Source of the DNA: Thermodesulforhabdus norvegica
GTDB lineage: Bacteria; Desulfobacterota; Syntrophobacteria; Syntrophobacterales; Thermodesulforhabdaceae
Length of the DNA stretch: 64,000 nucleotides
Reading direction: 5' to 3'
Assembly: GCF_900114975.1 (NCBI RefSeq)
Contig: NZ_FOUU01000009.1
Location: forward strand, 1 to 64,000
Shown here in pieces: positions 39,601 to 49,282 of this stretch (positions are counted from its first letter, which is position 1; the number at the start of each line of letters is the position of its first letter). The notes under the pieces are model-generated. The model made no database searches. It saw only the letters and a list, made by a program, of their open reading frames with translations, and was not told where the DNA came from. Both the position numbers and the translations under genes were made by a program.

Positions 39601-42600
39601 ATGAGTATCTTCACCTTCCACAGCCAGGTCATGCAGGATTACGCGGACTTCGTCCGCTCCTTCGTCAACATTGCGGACGACCGCCTGCGGGAGTTCGTGC
39701 GCCAGCTGCTGGAGGAAGAGCAACGGCTCTGGCCCGAGCCACTGGTGCAGCTTTCCCCCGCCTATCGCCGGGACGTGACGGTGAAAGAACTGGCCCATAA
39801 GGCGGTGCTTCACCCGGAAACCGCCCGCATCTTCCGTCGCGCCGATGGCCTTACCTTCCGCCTCTACCGCCACCAGGTGGAGGCCATTCGCAAGGCCGTC
39901 GCGGGCGAGAGCTTTGTCCTCACCTCCGGTACCGGGTCCGGCAAGACCTTCGCCTACTTCATCCCCATCGTGGACACGGTCGTCCGTCAGGCCGACATGC
40001 CCGGCCCGGTCGCCATCATCGTCTACCCCATGAACGCGCTGGTCAACTCCCAGCTTCAGGCGCTAAAGGACCTGCAGCAGCGCTACGAGTCCCGCACCGG
40101 CCGCTCCTTCCCCGTCCGCTTCGCTCGCTACACAGGGGAAACCCCGGAGCAAGAACGGGAGGCCATCCGGCGGCAGCCGCCCCACATCCTGTTGACCAAC
40201 TACGTCATGGCCGAACTGATGCTCGTTCGGCCGGAAGATCGTCCCCTGATTGAACCGCGGCCGGACGTGCCCCTCTTTCTGGTCTTTGATGAGCTACACA
40301 CCTACCGGGGCCGTCAGGGCGCGGACGTGGCCATGCTCGTGCGCCGTCTGAAGGCCCGGCTGGAGCGGCGGCGCGTCGTGCACATCGGCACCAGCGCCAC
40401 CCTGGTCGCCCACCCTGACGCCACGCCGGAAGAACGCCGCCAGGTGGTGGCCGAGTTCGTGGGCCGCTTTTTCGGCATCTCCATGGAGCCCGACCAGGTC
40501 ATTGAGGAAACGCTGGAACCGGCAACTGAAGGCGGTCCTCCCTCTATAGCCGAACTCCGCGCGGCCCTCAACGGGCCTTTGCCGGAACAGCCCGACCTGG
40601 AGACCTTGCGGCGTCACCCCCTGGCCCGCTGGCTGGAATACGCCCTGGGCATTGAGCCGGAGGGAGAAGGGCGTTACCGCCGCCGCGCCCCGCGGGCCCT
40701 TTCCGAAGTGGCGGGGGAACCCGCGAGCCAGATCTGCCTTCCGGAGGACCAATGCCGCCGCGCCCTGGAAGCCTTCCTCAACCTCGCGGCTGCCCTCAAC
40801 CAGGAACTAACCCGCCAGGGGCAGGAGCCCTTCTTCGCCTTCAAACTCCACCAGTTTATCTCCCAGGGCCGGGCGGTCTACGCTACCCTGGAGCCTCCTG
40901 AAAGGCGGGCGTTCTCGGCCGAAGGCCAGGTCGCCGCGGAGCGTCCCCTTTACCCGTTGCGCTTCTGCCGCATCTGCGGTCAGGAGTACTACTGGGTGCT
41001 GCGAGACAACATGCAAGGCCGGTTCCTCCCCCATCCGACCGGCGGGGACGTGGAAGAAGGCCTGCAGCCGGGGTACCTTACCTTTTTCGAAGAGTGGGAC
41101 GAGAGCCAGATTCCCGAAGAGTGGCTTGACGCCCGGGGCCGGGTCAGCGCCACCTGGCGGGGCCGCGTTCCTCAACGGGTCTGGGTGCAGCCGGATGGCA
41201 CCATCGCCCCTGACGCGGTGGAAGGCGCGGCTCCGGTCTGGTGGCAACCCCGCAAGTTCTGGTTGTGCTTGCGCTGCGGCGAGTACTACACGGAACGGGA
41301 GGCCGAGTTCACCAAGCTCTCCCCTCTCTCCAGCGAAGGCCGATCCTCGGCCACCACGGTGCTGGCGACGGCGGCTCTGAGCCATGCGACCGCAAGCCAG
41401 GTGGTGCGCGACAAGCTTCTCACCTTCACCGACAGCCGTCAGGACGCCTCCCTCCAGGCGGGCCACTTCAACGACTTCGTCCACATGGCCGTGCTGCGGG
41501 CAGGCCTCTACCGGGCCCTGCAGGCGAACAGGGAACTGCGCTTCCACAACGTTGCCGAGGAAACGGTCAACCACATGGGCCTGGAAATCCAGGACATTGC
41601 CCGGGAACGGTTCCTGGATCCGACCTCCAAAGTGGCCCGGGAAGTGTGGGAAACGTTCCGCGACCTCACCGAGTACCGGCTTTACATGGACCTGCGCCGC
41701 GGGTGGCGGGTCCTGCAGCCCAACCTGGAGGATGTGGGCCTCCTGCGCATTGCGTACGATGGGCTCGACGAACTGTGCGGGCAGGACCACCTCTGGCAGG
41801 AGGTGCCCGTTCTCTCAGAGGCTTCTCCGGACGACCGTCTCCGGATTACGAGAGCCTTCCTCGACTACATCCGCAAGCGCCTGGCCATCGACGTGCGCAC
41901 GCTGGAAGCCGAGTTCCTGCGGCGGCTGGCGCGCCGCGCCCAGCAGTACCTCAACGAGTTCTGGGGCCTGGACCCGGACACGGAGTACCTGCGCGAGGCC
42001 GCGGTGTGCGTTCGCCCCACAGACCAGGCCGGCTCCAAACCACGAGACGGGTACATTTACAGCATGACTGCGCGGTCACCCGTCGGGCGCTTCTTGCAGA
42101 ACGAACTGACGCCCGAGGACTTCGACGCCTTCATGGCCGCTTTCCTGGACATCCTCGTCCGACACGGCTTCCTCAGGCGCGCGGTCGGCGATGACGGCTG
42201 GGAACGCTACCGGCTGGACGCGGCGCGCATGGTGTGGCAGCTTGGCGACGGCACATCCCCGCCACCGGACCCGGTGTACAGCCGCCGGGGCCGGGAGCTG
42301 TCCGCGCCGGCGAACCCCTTCTTCCAGCGCTTCTACAGCACCGCCGGGCCCGAACTGCGCACCCTGGAAGCCCGCGAGCACACGGCGCAGGTGGTCACCC
42401 CTGGCGAGCGAGAACGCCGTGAGCGCCGCTTCCGCTGGCTGCCCGAAGACCAAACAAACCCCGAACTGGGCCGGCGCCTGCCCTACCTCGTGTGCTCGCC
42501 GACCATGGAACTGGGCATCGACATCGCGGACCTGGACACGGTGCACATGCGCAATGTGCCGCCCACTCCGGCCAACTACGCCCAGCGCAGTGGCCGTGCA

Positions 42601-44676
42601 GGACGGCAAGGGCAGCCTGGGCTGATTTTCACCTACTGCGTGGCCGGCAGCAGCCACGACCAGTATTTCTTCCACCAGCGGGCTGAAATGGTCGCGGGCG
42701 CCGTGCGCGCGCCGCGACTGGACCTGACCAACGAAACCTTGATTCGAGCCCACGCTCAGGCCGAATGGCTGGCGGAGGTAGGCTTACCCCTCCGCCAGTC
42801 CATCGAAGAGGTCGTGGACACCGAGACCTACCCGGACCTGACGTTGCGGCTCCACGCCAAACACAGCCTTCACCTGGGGAAAGAGCGCTGCGGCCGCCTG
42901 CGCGATCGCCTGGAGCGTATCCTCTCCCCGGACCGGGACCTCCTTGTGCAGTCCGGATGGTTCGACGACCAGTGGCTGGGCAGGGTGCTGGACGAGGCGC
43001 CGGAACACTTCGACCAGGCCTTCGACCGCTGGCGGGAGCTCTTCCGCATTGCCACGCAGGAACTGGAGCACGCCCAGCAGGAGATGTACAGGGCGCGGAC
43101 CAAAGAAGCCCAGGACGAAGCCCGCCGCCGACAAACGGAAGCCCTGCGCCAGCGGAACCTCCTGCTGCAGATTGACGTGGCCCGGGAGGAAAGCGATTTC
43201 TACCCCTACCGTTACCTCGCCTCCGAAGGGTTCCTGCCCGGGTACAACTTCCCGGCGCTGCCGGTGCGCGCGTGGGTGCCACGCGGGGAAGGCGAATTCA
43301 TCTCCCGCCCGCGGCACCTGGCTATTCGGGAGTTTGCGCCCCACAACATCGTCTACCACGAGGGGGCCAAGTGGCAGGTACGGGCCTTCATGCCCCCACC
43401 CGGCGGCCTGGAAGAGCGCCGGCGGATGATCCGGCTGTGCTTCACCTGTGGGGCGTTCGCCGAAACGGGCATGGAGCGATGCCCCCTCTGCAACACCCTC
43501 TTCGAGGGCGTTAACAGCGAAGCGATGCTCCTCCTCGACCTCCCCAACGTCCGGCTGGTCCGACGGGAACGCATTACCTGCAACGAGGAAGAGCGGGTGC
43601 GCATGGGTTACGACCTCGTTGTGACCTATCAGTTTGCCCGATCTGGGGTTGGACCCCGCACGCTGGAGGCGGATGTTGTGGTGGGAGGCCAACCCCTCTT
43701 CCACCTGACCTATGCGCCTGCGGCGACCCTGCTTTACATCAACCGCGGCTGGCGAGGTCGGCCAGTGGGCTTCGTTGTTGACCTCGCCTCCGGAGACCTC
43801 CTCACCGACAACGAGGCCGAACGCGAAGCCCGCGCGCCGCGGCGAGGCGGTCCACCTTCTCAGAGTGCCAACCGGGAACGGCTGGCGCTTTCCACCTGGG
43901 AAACGCAGAACGTGCTCCTCGTGCGGCCGCACGACCCCACCCTCTGGAAGGACCCGCGTGTGGAGGCCAGTCTTACCTACGCGCTGAAACGGGGTATCGA
44001 ACAGGCTTACCAGCTCGAAGAACAGGAACTGGGCGTGGAGCGCGTGGGACAGGATGCACACCGGGCGATACTCTTTTACGAGGCGGCAGAGGGCGGCCTG
44101 GGCGTGTTGCGCCGTTTTGTCGAAGAGCGGAATGCCATGGCCCTGGTGGCGCAAGAAGCGCTGCAGATTTGCCACTTTGACTTACAGGGCAACGACCGGA
44201 AGCCCGAATGCCGGGAGGCCTGCTACGAGTGCCTTCTGAGCTACACCAACCAGCGTGAGGCGCTTCACCTCAACCGCCGGCTGGTGCGCGATCTGTTCAC
44301 CCACCTCCTGAATGCCGAAATCCGCCCCCGCACCGGGAATGTCAGCTGGGAGGACCACCTGGCCTACCTGCAAAGCTGCACCCAGTCCGAGTTCGAACGC
44401 GCCTTTCTCAACTTCCTCGCCGAGCACGGGTACCGTCTTCCCGACGACGCACAGAAGTCCTTCCAGGACCCCCGCTGCATTGCCGATTTCTTCTACCAGC
44501 CGAATGTGGTGGTGTTCTGCGACGGCCCACCCCACGACTCGGGGTACCAGCGTCGCGTCGACGAGACCACCCGCAAGGCCCTTGTGGCACGTGGGTACCG
44601 GGTCATCGTCATCCGCTGGGGCGAGGACCTGGCCGCTCAGGTGGGGCAATACCCGGATGTGTTCGCCTCGGGTTAA
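39601..44676 (+). CDS. DEAD-type helicase with DUF1998/MZB region and C-terminal nuclease-like domain, 1691 aa
   Basis: N-terminal 60 residues (FTFHSQVMQDYADFVRSF) are a lead domain. Walker A SGTGSGKT is at about 109-116, FDELHTYRG near 229, TSATLV near 262, two CxxC pairs (CRICGQEYY and CLRCGEYY) lie between the motor halves, and the C-terminal motor has CSPTMELGIDIADL and QRSGRAGRQGQ near 995. A zinc cluster CFTCG with CPLCN (about 1280) and CREACYECLLSY (about 1537) mark DUF1998/MZB. The last 95 residues, IADFFYQPNVVVFCDGPPHD then GYRVIVIRW, resemble Vsr/DUF559-type PD-(D/E)XK nucleases. Domain content matches DruE or a DrmA+DrmB fusion; which one is unresolved. Confidence 0.85.
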   Translation: MSIFTFHSQVMQDYADFVRSFVNIADDRLREFVRQLLEEEQRLWPEPLVQLSPAYRRDVTVKELAHKAVLHPETARIFRRADGLTFRLYRHQVEAIRKAVAGESFVLTSGTGSGKTFAYFIPIVDTVVRQADMPGPVAIIVYPMNALVNSQLQALKDLQQRYESRTGRSFPVRFARYTGETPEQEREAIRRQPPHILLTNYVMAELMLVRPEDRPLIEPRPDVPLFLVFDELHTYRGRQGADVAMLVRRLKARLERRRVVHIGTSATLVAHPDATPEERRQVVAEFVGRFFGISMEPDQVIEETLEPATEGGPPSIAELRAALNGPLPEQPDLETLRRHPLARWLEYALGIEPEGEGRYRRRAPRALSEVAGEPASQICLPEDQCRRALEAFLNLAAALNQELTRQGQEPFFAFKLHQFISQGRAVYATLEPPERRAFSAEGQVAAERPLYPLRFCRICGQEYYWVLRDNMQGRFLPHPTGGDVEEGLQPGYLTFFEEWDESQIPEEWLDARGRVSATWRGRVPQRVWVQPDGTIAPDAVEGAAPVWWQPRKFWLCLRCGEYYTEREAEFTKLSPLSSEGRSSATTVLATAALSHATASQVVRDKLLTFTDSRQDASLQAGHFNDFVHMAVLRAGLYRALQANRELRFHNVAEETVNHMGLEIQDIARERFLDPTSKVAREVWETFRDLTEYRLYMDLRRGWRVLQPNLEDVGLLRIAYDGLDELCGQDHLWQEVPVLSEASPDDRLRITRAFLDYIRKRLAIDVRTLEAEFLRRLARRAQQYLNEFWGLDPDTEYLREAAVCVRPTDQAGSKPRDGYIYSMTARSPVGRFLQNELTPEDFDAFMAAFLDILVRHGFLRRAVGDDGWERYRLDAARMVWQLGDGTSPPPDPVYSRRGRELSAPANPFFQRFYSTAGPELRTLEAREHTAQVVTPGERERRERRFRWLPEDQTNPELGRRLPYLVCSPTMELGIDIADLDTVHMRNVPPTPANYAQRSGRAGRQGQPGLIFTYCVAGSSHDQYFFHQRAEMVAGAVRAPRLDLTNETLIRAHAQAEWLAEVGLPLRQSIEEVVDTETYPDLTLRLHAKHSLHLGKERCGRLRDRLERILSPDRDLLVQSGWFDDQWLGRVLDEAPEHFDQAFDRWRELFRIATQELEHAQQEMYRARTKEAQDEARRRQTEALRQRNLLLQIDVAREESDFYPYRYLASEGFLPGYNFPALPVRAWVPRGEGEFISRPRHLAIREFAPHNIVYHEGAKWQVRAFMPPPGGLEERRRMIRLCFTCGAFAETGMERCPLCNTLFEGVNSEAMLLLDLPNVRLVRRERITCNEEERVRMGYDLVVTYQFARSGVGPRTLEADVVVGGQPLFHLTYAPAATLLYINRGWRGRPVGFVVDLASGDLLTDNEAEREARAPRRGGPPSQSANRERLALSTWETQNVLLVRPHDPTLWKDPRVEASLTYALKRGIEQAYQLEEQELGVERVGQDAHRAILFYEAAEGGLGVLRRFVEERNAMALVAQEALQICHFDLQGNDRKPECREACYECLLSYTNQREALHLNRRLVRDLFTHLLNAEIRPRTGNVSWEDHLAYLQSCTQSEFERAFLNFLAEHGYRLPDDAQKSFQDPRCIADFFYQPNVVVFCDGPPHDSGYQRRVDETTRKALVARGYRVIVIRWGEDLAAQVGQYPDVFASG

Positions 44677-44773
44677 AAGACGGAATCCCTTGTCGGAGGC
44701 GTGGGGGTGTCCTCCCACTCTCCCTTTCCGCCAAATGCGGCCTTGCATCACGAGTGAGGTGAGCCCATCTTTC

Positions 44774-44802
44774 TTGCCCCCCATCAAGAGAAATCCTATA
44801 AT
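44774..44802 (+). promoter_or_regulatory. Promoter of the phd-vapC pair
   Basis: TTGCCC (44774-44779), a 17-base spacer and a perfect TATAAT (44797-44802), 43 bases before the antitoxin ATG. The bases just after it (around CCAATTGATTAATC) could hold the autoregulatory operator. 44677-44773 has no gene. Confidence 0.65.
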
Positions 44803-44845
44803 CAGATTGAGTGATGAACCAATTGATTAATCCCAGAGGCGAACG

Positions 44846-45157
44846 ATGGAACGTGTGGTTAGCGCCACCGAGGCCCGCATCCGCTTCGGCGAACTGATGC
44901 GCCGGGCAGTGGAAAACCGGGAAACCTTTATCGTCGAGCGGGGCGGCAAGCCCTATGTTGTTGTGCTCTCCGTGGAAGCGTACGAGCGGCTACGAAAGGG
45001 ACAGCCCCAAGCAACCTGGCAGGAAACGCTGGAGCAAATTCTTCAGTTGGGAGCCCGGATTAAGGCCCGTAGAGGGGGAAGTCCGCTTCCACCGCCGGAG
45101 GAGGTCATCCGTCAGATGCGGGAGGAGCGAAGTGCTCAACTCACCGGTTTGCCTTGA
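44846..45157 (+). CDS. Antitoxin, Phd/YefM family
   Basis: 103 residues. The Phd/YefM N-terminal DNA-binding fold shows VVSATEARIRFGELMRR, FIVERGGKPYVVVLSVEAYERL. The C-terminal 45 residues are basic and proline-rich and would wrap the toxin. It overlaps the PIN toxin by 26 bases and has its own promoter, the usual order. It may stabilise the island. Confidence 0.88.
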   Translation: MERVVSATEARIRFGELMRRAVENRETFIVERGGKPYVVVLSVEAYERLRKGQPQATWQETLEQILQLGARIKARRGGSPLPPPEEVIRQMREERSAQLTGLP

Positions 45158-45578
45158 CGCCAGCTTCGTCCTGCGGTTGCTACAAAGCGGCACCCCCAAC
45201 GCGACCGCTGTACAGTTGTGGAGGGAATGGCAGGAAACAGGGCGGTTGCTGATTGCACCCGCTCTTGTTTACTACGAAATCACCAACGCTGTTTATCGCT
45301 ACGCAGTTCATGGTGAGTTATCTCCTCAAGAGGCCTCGGAGCTCCTGGATATGGCCCTGAACCTCGACATCGAGCTCTACGGCGACGGTGACCTGCACAA
45401 ACAGGCTTTGGAAATTGCACGCCGTTTTTCCCTTTCCGCTGCCTACGACGCCCACTACCTGGCGCTGGCCGAGCGGCTGGGCGCCGAATTCTGGACTGCC
45501 GACCGACGCCTGGTTCGAGCCGTTCAAGACGCGCTACCCTGGGTGAATCTGCTTGAGGAAACCGACCCGGAGCAATAG
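45132..45578 (+). CDS. vapC: PIN-domain toxin, VapC-like
   Basis: 148 residues from GTG 45132, with GGAGGAGCG just before it; an apparent longer frame upstream only reads the antitoxin out of frame. PIN acids are present: Asp in [11 protein letters not shown], Glu in [10 protein letters not shown], and Asp residues in [11 protein letters not shown] and WTADRRL. Predicted Mg-dependent ribonuclease neutralised by the Phd-type antitoxin. Confidence 0.9.
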   Translation: MLNSPVCLDASFVLRLLQSGTPNATAVQLWREWQETGRLLIAPALVYYEITNAVYRYAVHGELSPQEASELLDMALNLDIELYGDGDLHKQALEIARRFSLSAAYDAHYLALAERLGAEFWTADRRLVRAVQDALPWVNLLEETDPEQ

Positions 45579-45790
45579 CATAGACGCCTTCACTTTCCAC
45601 CACCGCAGGTTGAGCGACTACCAGGCCCACCTGTGCAGCTTCCTCAACATCGCTGGCAAGCGCGTCCGCGCCCTCGTGGATACGCAACGGCACCAGGGCA
45701 GGTGGTGGTCCCAACCCCTGTTGCAGCTCAACTCGGCCTATCCCAAGACGGCCACTTTTTCGTACGAAGGAGCACATCATGGGAATCTTT
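45579..45790 (+). pseudogene. Stub of a second DUF1998-helicase N-terminus
   Basis: In one frame [32 protein letters not shown] and [12 protein letters not shown] line up with the start of the 1691-residue helicase (FTFHSQVMQDYADF, FVNIADDRLREFV, EPLVQLSPAYRR). Only about 70 residues remain before the likeness stops. It reads on into unrelated DNA. Confidence 0.65.
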
Positions 45791-45989
45791 GGGAAGCGCT
45801 TCGGAAAGTGTTCCGCATCGCCGCATTCTGCGTTGACGGCAGAGGTGGCGCGTCAGCAGTGTCAGCAGTTCTCTGCGTCATTTTTCTGAGTACCAGCAGT
45901 TTGGACAAACTTTGCGGGAACAGGCGCGGTTTTCATACCTCTTTCCGGCTGAGAAGGACAATAATCAATGGTGGGCCTGGTTGCCACGA

Positions 45990-46593
45990 TATGAAAGTGG
46001 ACATTTTCGCGGCGGCCTGCCTGGAGAAGCCGGATATTTCCATCCTTTCAGGTGAGTTCCTCGTCGAAGTGCGTGCTCTGCCCCATAAGAACCTGGCCGT
46101 GAAGACGCTGAAAAGGCTCCTTCAGGACGAAATTCAGGTGCGCTTGCGCAAGAACGTTGTGCAATCCCGGGCGTTCTCGGAATTGCTCGAGCAGGCGTTG
46201 AACAAATATCACAATCGAGCCATCGAAGCGGCGCAGGTGATCGAAGAACTGATCGCCATTGCCAAGCAGATGCGCGAAGCCGCTCGGCGGGGCGAGGATC
46301 TAGGACTATCCGAAGACGAGGCGGCGTTCTACGACGCACTGGCTTCCAACGAGAGTGCGGTGCAGGTCCTGGGGGATGAGACACTGAGGAAGATTGCCCA
46401 GGAGTTGGTGGAAAGGGTACGTGGAAGCGTCTCGGTGGATTGGAGCAAGCGGGAAAATACCCGTGCCCAGCTGCGGGTGCTGGTCAAGCGCATCCTGCGA
46501 AAATACGGCTATCCGCCCGATAAGCAGGAGCAGGCGACCGAACTGGTCTTGAAACAGACAGAGGTCTTGTGTGAAGAGTGGGTGATGTCCTGA
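45990..46593 (+). pseudogene. Type I restriction HsdR, C-terminal fragment
   Basis: About 195 residues of the HsdR C-terminal domain (DUF3387 / EcoEI_R_C): [55 protein letters not shown] and [17 protein letters not shown]. Motor and nuclease domains are missing, and no HsdM or HsdS is nearby. It is joined in frame to rubble and to the helicase stub, so a 346-codon frame here is a chimera of remnants. 45791-45989 shows no identifiable gene. Confidence 0.85.
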
Positions 46594-47257
46594 GGACCGC
46601 TGGCCGTCGGCTTTTGTTCTCCCTTATGCAGTCTTTTTCTGAATCTTAACTATCCCGTGCTCGCGATGCCCGATCTTACCTGTCTTAATGGCTCGTTCAA
46701 TATTCAAATAAAGCACACGCAAAAGGGTTCGACGACAGCATAACGAAGGAGTTCATCCTTAGTCATGTGTTCGAAATCACGCCTGAAGTCATGAAGGAGC
46801 CATCGTACCCGTTTTGGATTTTGCTGTGCCGTCATTACCACGGCCAACAAACTCCGGTTATCATCGATGAGCATTTCATAAAAATTCTTTATCACAAATC
46901 GGCAACCCTGCCCTTTCGTCTCTGGAGTCACCGGAGTGTTCATCGATGGGCCTTCCATAGGACTATCTCCCCCCTCATCTCACCAAGACGGGCTAATTTC
47001 TTGCGGACAGGTGAAACCTTCGTCGGTCATGTAGCTATTAGTTGCGACAAACTGCTCGTCCCTCTTTTCCAGATCGAAAGACCATAAGACAAGAAGCGTA
47101 ACGGATCATTCGCTTTCAACACATTTCTCCATTTTAAGAGGCTGTTTCCGTTCTGGCTAAGCCCTGTTCCCATGGATTATTTTATTGCTGGAACCAAAGG
47201 GTTAGAGTTATTCTGACACGGCATAAACCCGGGATTTTTGACGGCGAGGAATGGACG
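46594..47257. other. Non-coding stretch at the right edge of the defence island
   Basis: About 660 bases with no convincing gene. An 84-codon minus frame (46704-46958) has no ribosome site or recognisable motif. GC drops back to host level here, which marks the end of the island. No tRNA or terminal repeat was seen. Confidence 0.5.
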
Positions 47258-47689
47258 ATGAGGCTCTGGTCACTGCATCCGAAGTACCTGGACGCCAGGG
47301 GATTGGTGGCCCTGTGGCGTGAAGGGTTGCTTGCCAGGGCGGTGCTGGAAGGGAAGACACGGGGTTACCGATCGCACCCTCAGCTCCGGCGCTTTCGGGA
47401 GCACAAAGACCCGATTGCTGCAATCAATGCGTATCTCCATGCGGTACTCGAGGAGGCTCGGCGCCGCGGTTATCGTTTCGACGAAACCAGGCTTGGAGCT
47501 GTCGTTGAAGTCAGCCCAATAGAAGTTTCCGTAGGGCAGCTTCGTTATGAGTGGAGACATCTTCTTTACAAGTTGAAAAGACGGGATCCGGAGGGTTTCC
47601 GAAACCTTTGCAGGATTGAAAATCCCGATCCACACCCGTTGATGAGGGTCGTTCCGGGAGACGTGGAAACCTGGGAGGTGGTAAAATGA
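47258..47689 (+). CDS. Pyrimidine-dimer DNA glycosylase family protein (Pyr_excise-like)
   Basis: 143 residues beginning MRLWSLHPKYLDARGLVALWRE, which is typical of the T4 endonuclease V-like family, followed by GYRSHPQLRRFREHKDPI and AINAYLHAV. Such proteins cut at UV-induced dimers or are uncharacterised relatives. The N-terminal region carries the expected basic surface. The ATG follows GCGAGGAATGG, and the gene overlaps the next one at ATGA. Confidence 0.75.
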   Translation: MRLWSLHPKYLDARGLVALWREGLLARAVLEGKTRGYRSHPQLRRFREHKDPIAAINAYLHAVLEEARRRGYRFDETRLGAVVEVSPIEVSVGQLRYEWRHLLYKLKRRDPEGFRNLCRIENPDPHPLMRVVPGDVETWEVVK

Positions 47690-48738
47690 GTTTCCGCTTC
47701 TGGAAAAGGGTCCGAATCGCTCCGGGCGTGACCCTGAATCTCAGCAAGTCGGGCGCATCCGTGTCCTTCGGGCCACGCGGGGCGAAGTTCACCATCGGTC
47801 CGAGGGGTAAGCGGGCCACGGTAGGCATCCCGGGAACGGGCATCTTCTACACTACCACGCTTTCGGGCAGGAAGTCCGGTGCCGGGAGGAGCGGAGCTCA
47901 CTCTACCCCGACCGCCCCAACGGTCCCGCCCGAAGACCGGCTGACGCTGGGTTTCTTGAAGAGGCTTATCACTCCGGACGACGAGGAAGCGCTGGTGGAC
48001 GGCTGCCGGGAACTGATCCGCGGCAACGAAGATAAGGCCCTGGAACACTTCGAAAGGGCCCTTCACCTGGCCGACTGTGCGTGTCTCGCCGGTTTCCTGG
48101 CCCTGAAGAAAGGCCGTTTGCAGAAAGCTGCCGATTACTTGACCATGGCCGCAGAGAAGCACGACCGGCTGGGACGTCACCTCTCCAGGTACGGGATCTC
48201 CGCAGTCACCAGCTTTCCCATTACCGACGAAGTAACCGTTCATGTAAGACCAGATCTCAGGGGGGTATTGCTGGGCCTGGTGGAGGTTTACCAGCGTCAG
48301 GAACGCTGGAAAGACGCAATCGTCTGCCTGGAAAGACTCAGAGAGCTCGAACCGGACGACGTGGTGGTGAGGCTTTCTCTGGCGGAGCTCCTACTTGCCG
48401 CCCATCCGGGGGATAAAGACGCCTGTCGCAGGGTGGTGAGCCTGGCCGAAGGCATCGGGAACGACACGCCGGTTCATACCGCGTTGCTCCTGTATAAGGC
48501 CAGGGCTTTGCGCGGGCTCGGACTCCTGACCGCGGCCCTTGAAACCCTGACGGCCGCCTTACGCCGGAAGAAAGGCAGGTCTGAGGAATTGCTTCGGGCA
48601 CTTCGGTACGAACGGGCTCTGGTCTACGAGGAACTCGGCCGGCTTCGGCGGGCACGTAGCGAACTCGAAAAGCTCTACGCCGAAGACCCCGATTACGAGG
48701 ACGTGGCAGCCCGGTTGGGATTTTTCGTCAAAACGTAA
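47686..48738 (+). CDS. DUF4236 domain protein with TPR-like repeats
   Basis: 350 residues. The first 60 are a clean DUF4236: FRFWKRVRIAPGVTLNLSKSG, then VSFGPRGAKFTIGPRGKRA and GIPGTGIFYTT. A short linker leads to about 270 residues of helical repeats (for example LEHFERALHLADCACLAG, DAIVCLERLRELEPDDVVV and ALETLTAALRRKKG), consistent with TPRs that bind a partner. Function unknown. It is translationally coupled to the glycosylase-like gene. Confidence 0.8.
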   Translation: MSFRFWKRVRIAPGVTLNLSKSGASVSFGPRGAKFTIGPRGKRATVGIPGTGIFYTTTLSGRKSGAGRSGAHSTPTAPTVPPEDRLTLGFLKRLITPDDEEALVDGCRELIRGNEDKALEHFERALHLADCACLAGFLALKKGRLQKAADYLTMAAEKHDRLGRHLSRYGISAVTSFPITDEVTVHVRPDLRGVLLGLVEVYQRQERWKDAIVCLERLRELEPDDVVVRLSLAELLLAAHPGDKDACRRVVSLAEGIGNDTPVHTALLLYKARALRGLGLLTAALETLTAALRRKKGRSEELLRALRYERALVYEELGRLRRARSELEKLYAEDPDYEDVAARLGFFVKT

Positions 48739-48859
48739 TCAAATGATGATAAGCCGATAACACCAACGGACCAGGATGAACTTTTGCGGCTAAGATCACG
48801 CTGAGTCCCTGATTTATGATTGGTTCTCTAACAAAGACGGATTTTAGCGGATCATAGAT

Positions 48860-49219
48860 TGGTGGAGGCGGCGGGAATCGAACCCGCGTCCGGAAGCCTT
48901 CAGCCTAAGCCTCTACATGCTTAGCCCGGGTATCTAAATTTCGCCCTCGGGACTCCACCCGAGCAGGATTCCCTTCGGGCTAGCCTGCCTGAATATTCGC
49001 CTTCCGGGATGCAGGCATTCCCGGAAAGCTATCCCGCATACCCGACGCCTCTACCGGCTCAGCGGGAACTTGCCGGCGAGACGGCAGCCGGTCTTAGGCG
49101 GCTGCTGCGTAAGCGTAATCGTCTGCGGTTATGTTTAACCCTGACCGTTTTTACGAGCCGTCAGGTCGCTCGGCATGCAGCTTAAGCCTCTTGACCCCCG
49201 TCGAACCCAGATCGCCCCC
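48860..49219 (-). ncRNA. ssrA: tmRNA
   Basis: Minus strand: 5' GGGGGCG pairs with 3' CGCCTCC followed by ACCA, and the 3' part has a tRNA-like TTCGATTCCCGCC arm. The tag frame (49126-49094) reads ADDYAYAAAA then TAA, a normal proteolysis tag. Several pseudoknot-like GC stems lie between. It rescues stalled ribosomes with SmpB. 360 nt is normal length. 48739-48859 has no gene. Confidence 0.95.
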
Positions 49220-49254
49220 TTCCAGGACCATCTATCAACCAACAAGGTATTTTA

Positions 49255-49282
49255 AATTTAAAAGGCTACTTACCCTTAGTCA
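49255..49282 (-). promoter_or_regulatory. Candidate tmRNA promoter
   Basis: TTGACT (49282-49277), 16 bases, TAAATT (49260-49255) on the minus strand, about 35 bases before the mature 5' end, which is made by RNase P. Confidence 0.4.

Noticed and set aside
42784-44175. 463-codon minus-strand frame over the large helicase
   Set aside because: GC-driven antisense shadow; the plus strand has the zinc and motor motifs.
46704-46958. 84-codon minus-strand gene
   Set aside because: No start context or motif; likely chance frame in a degraded area.
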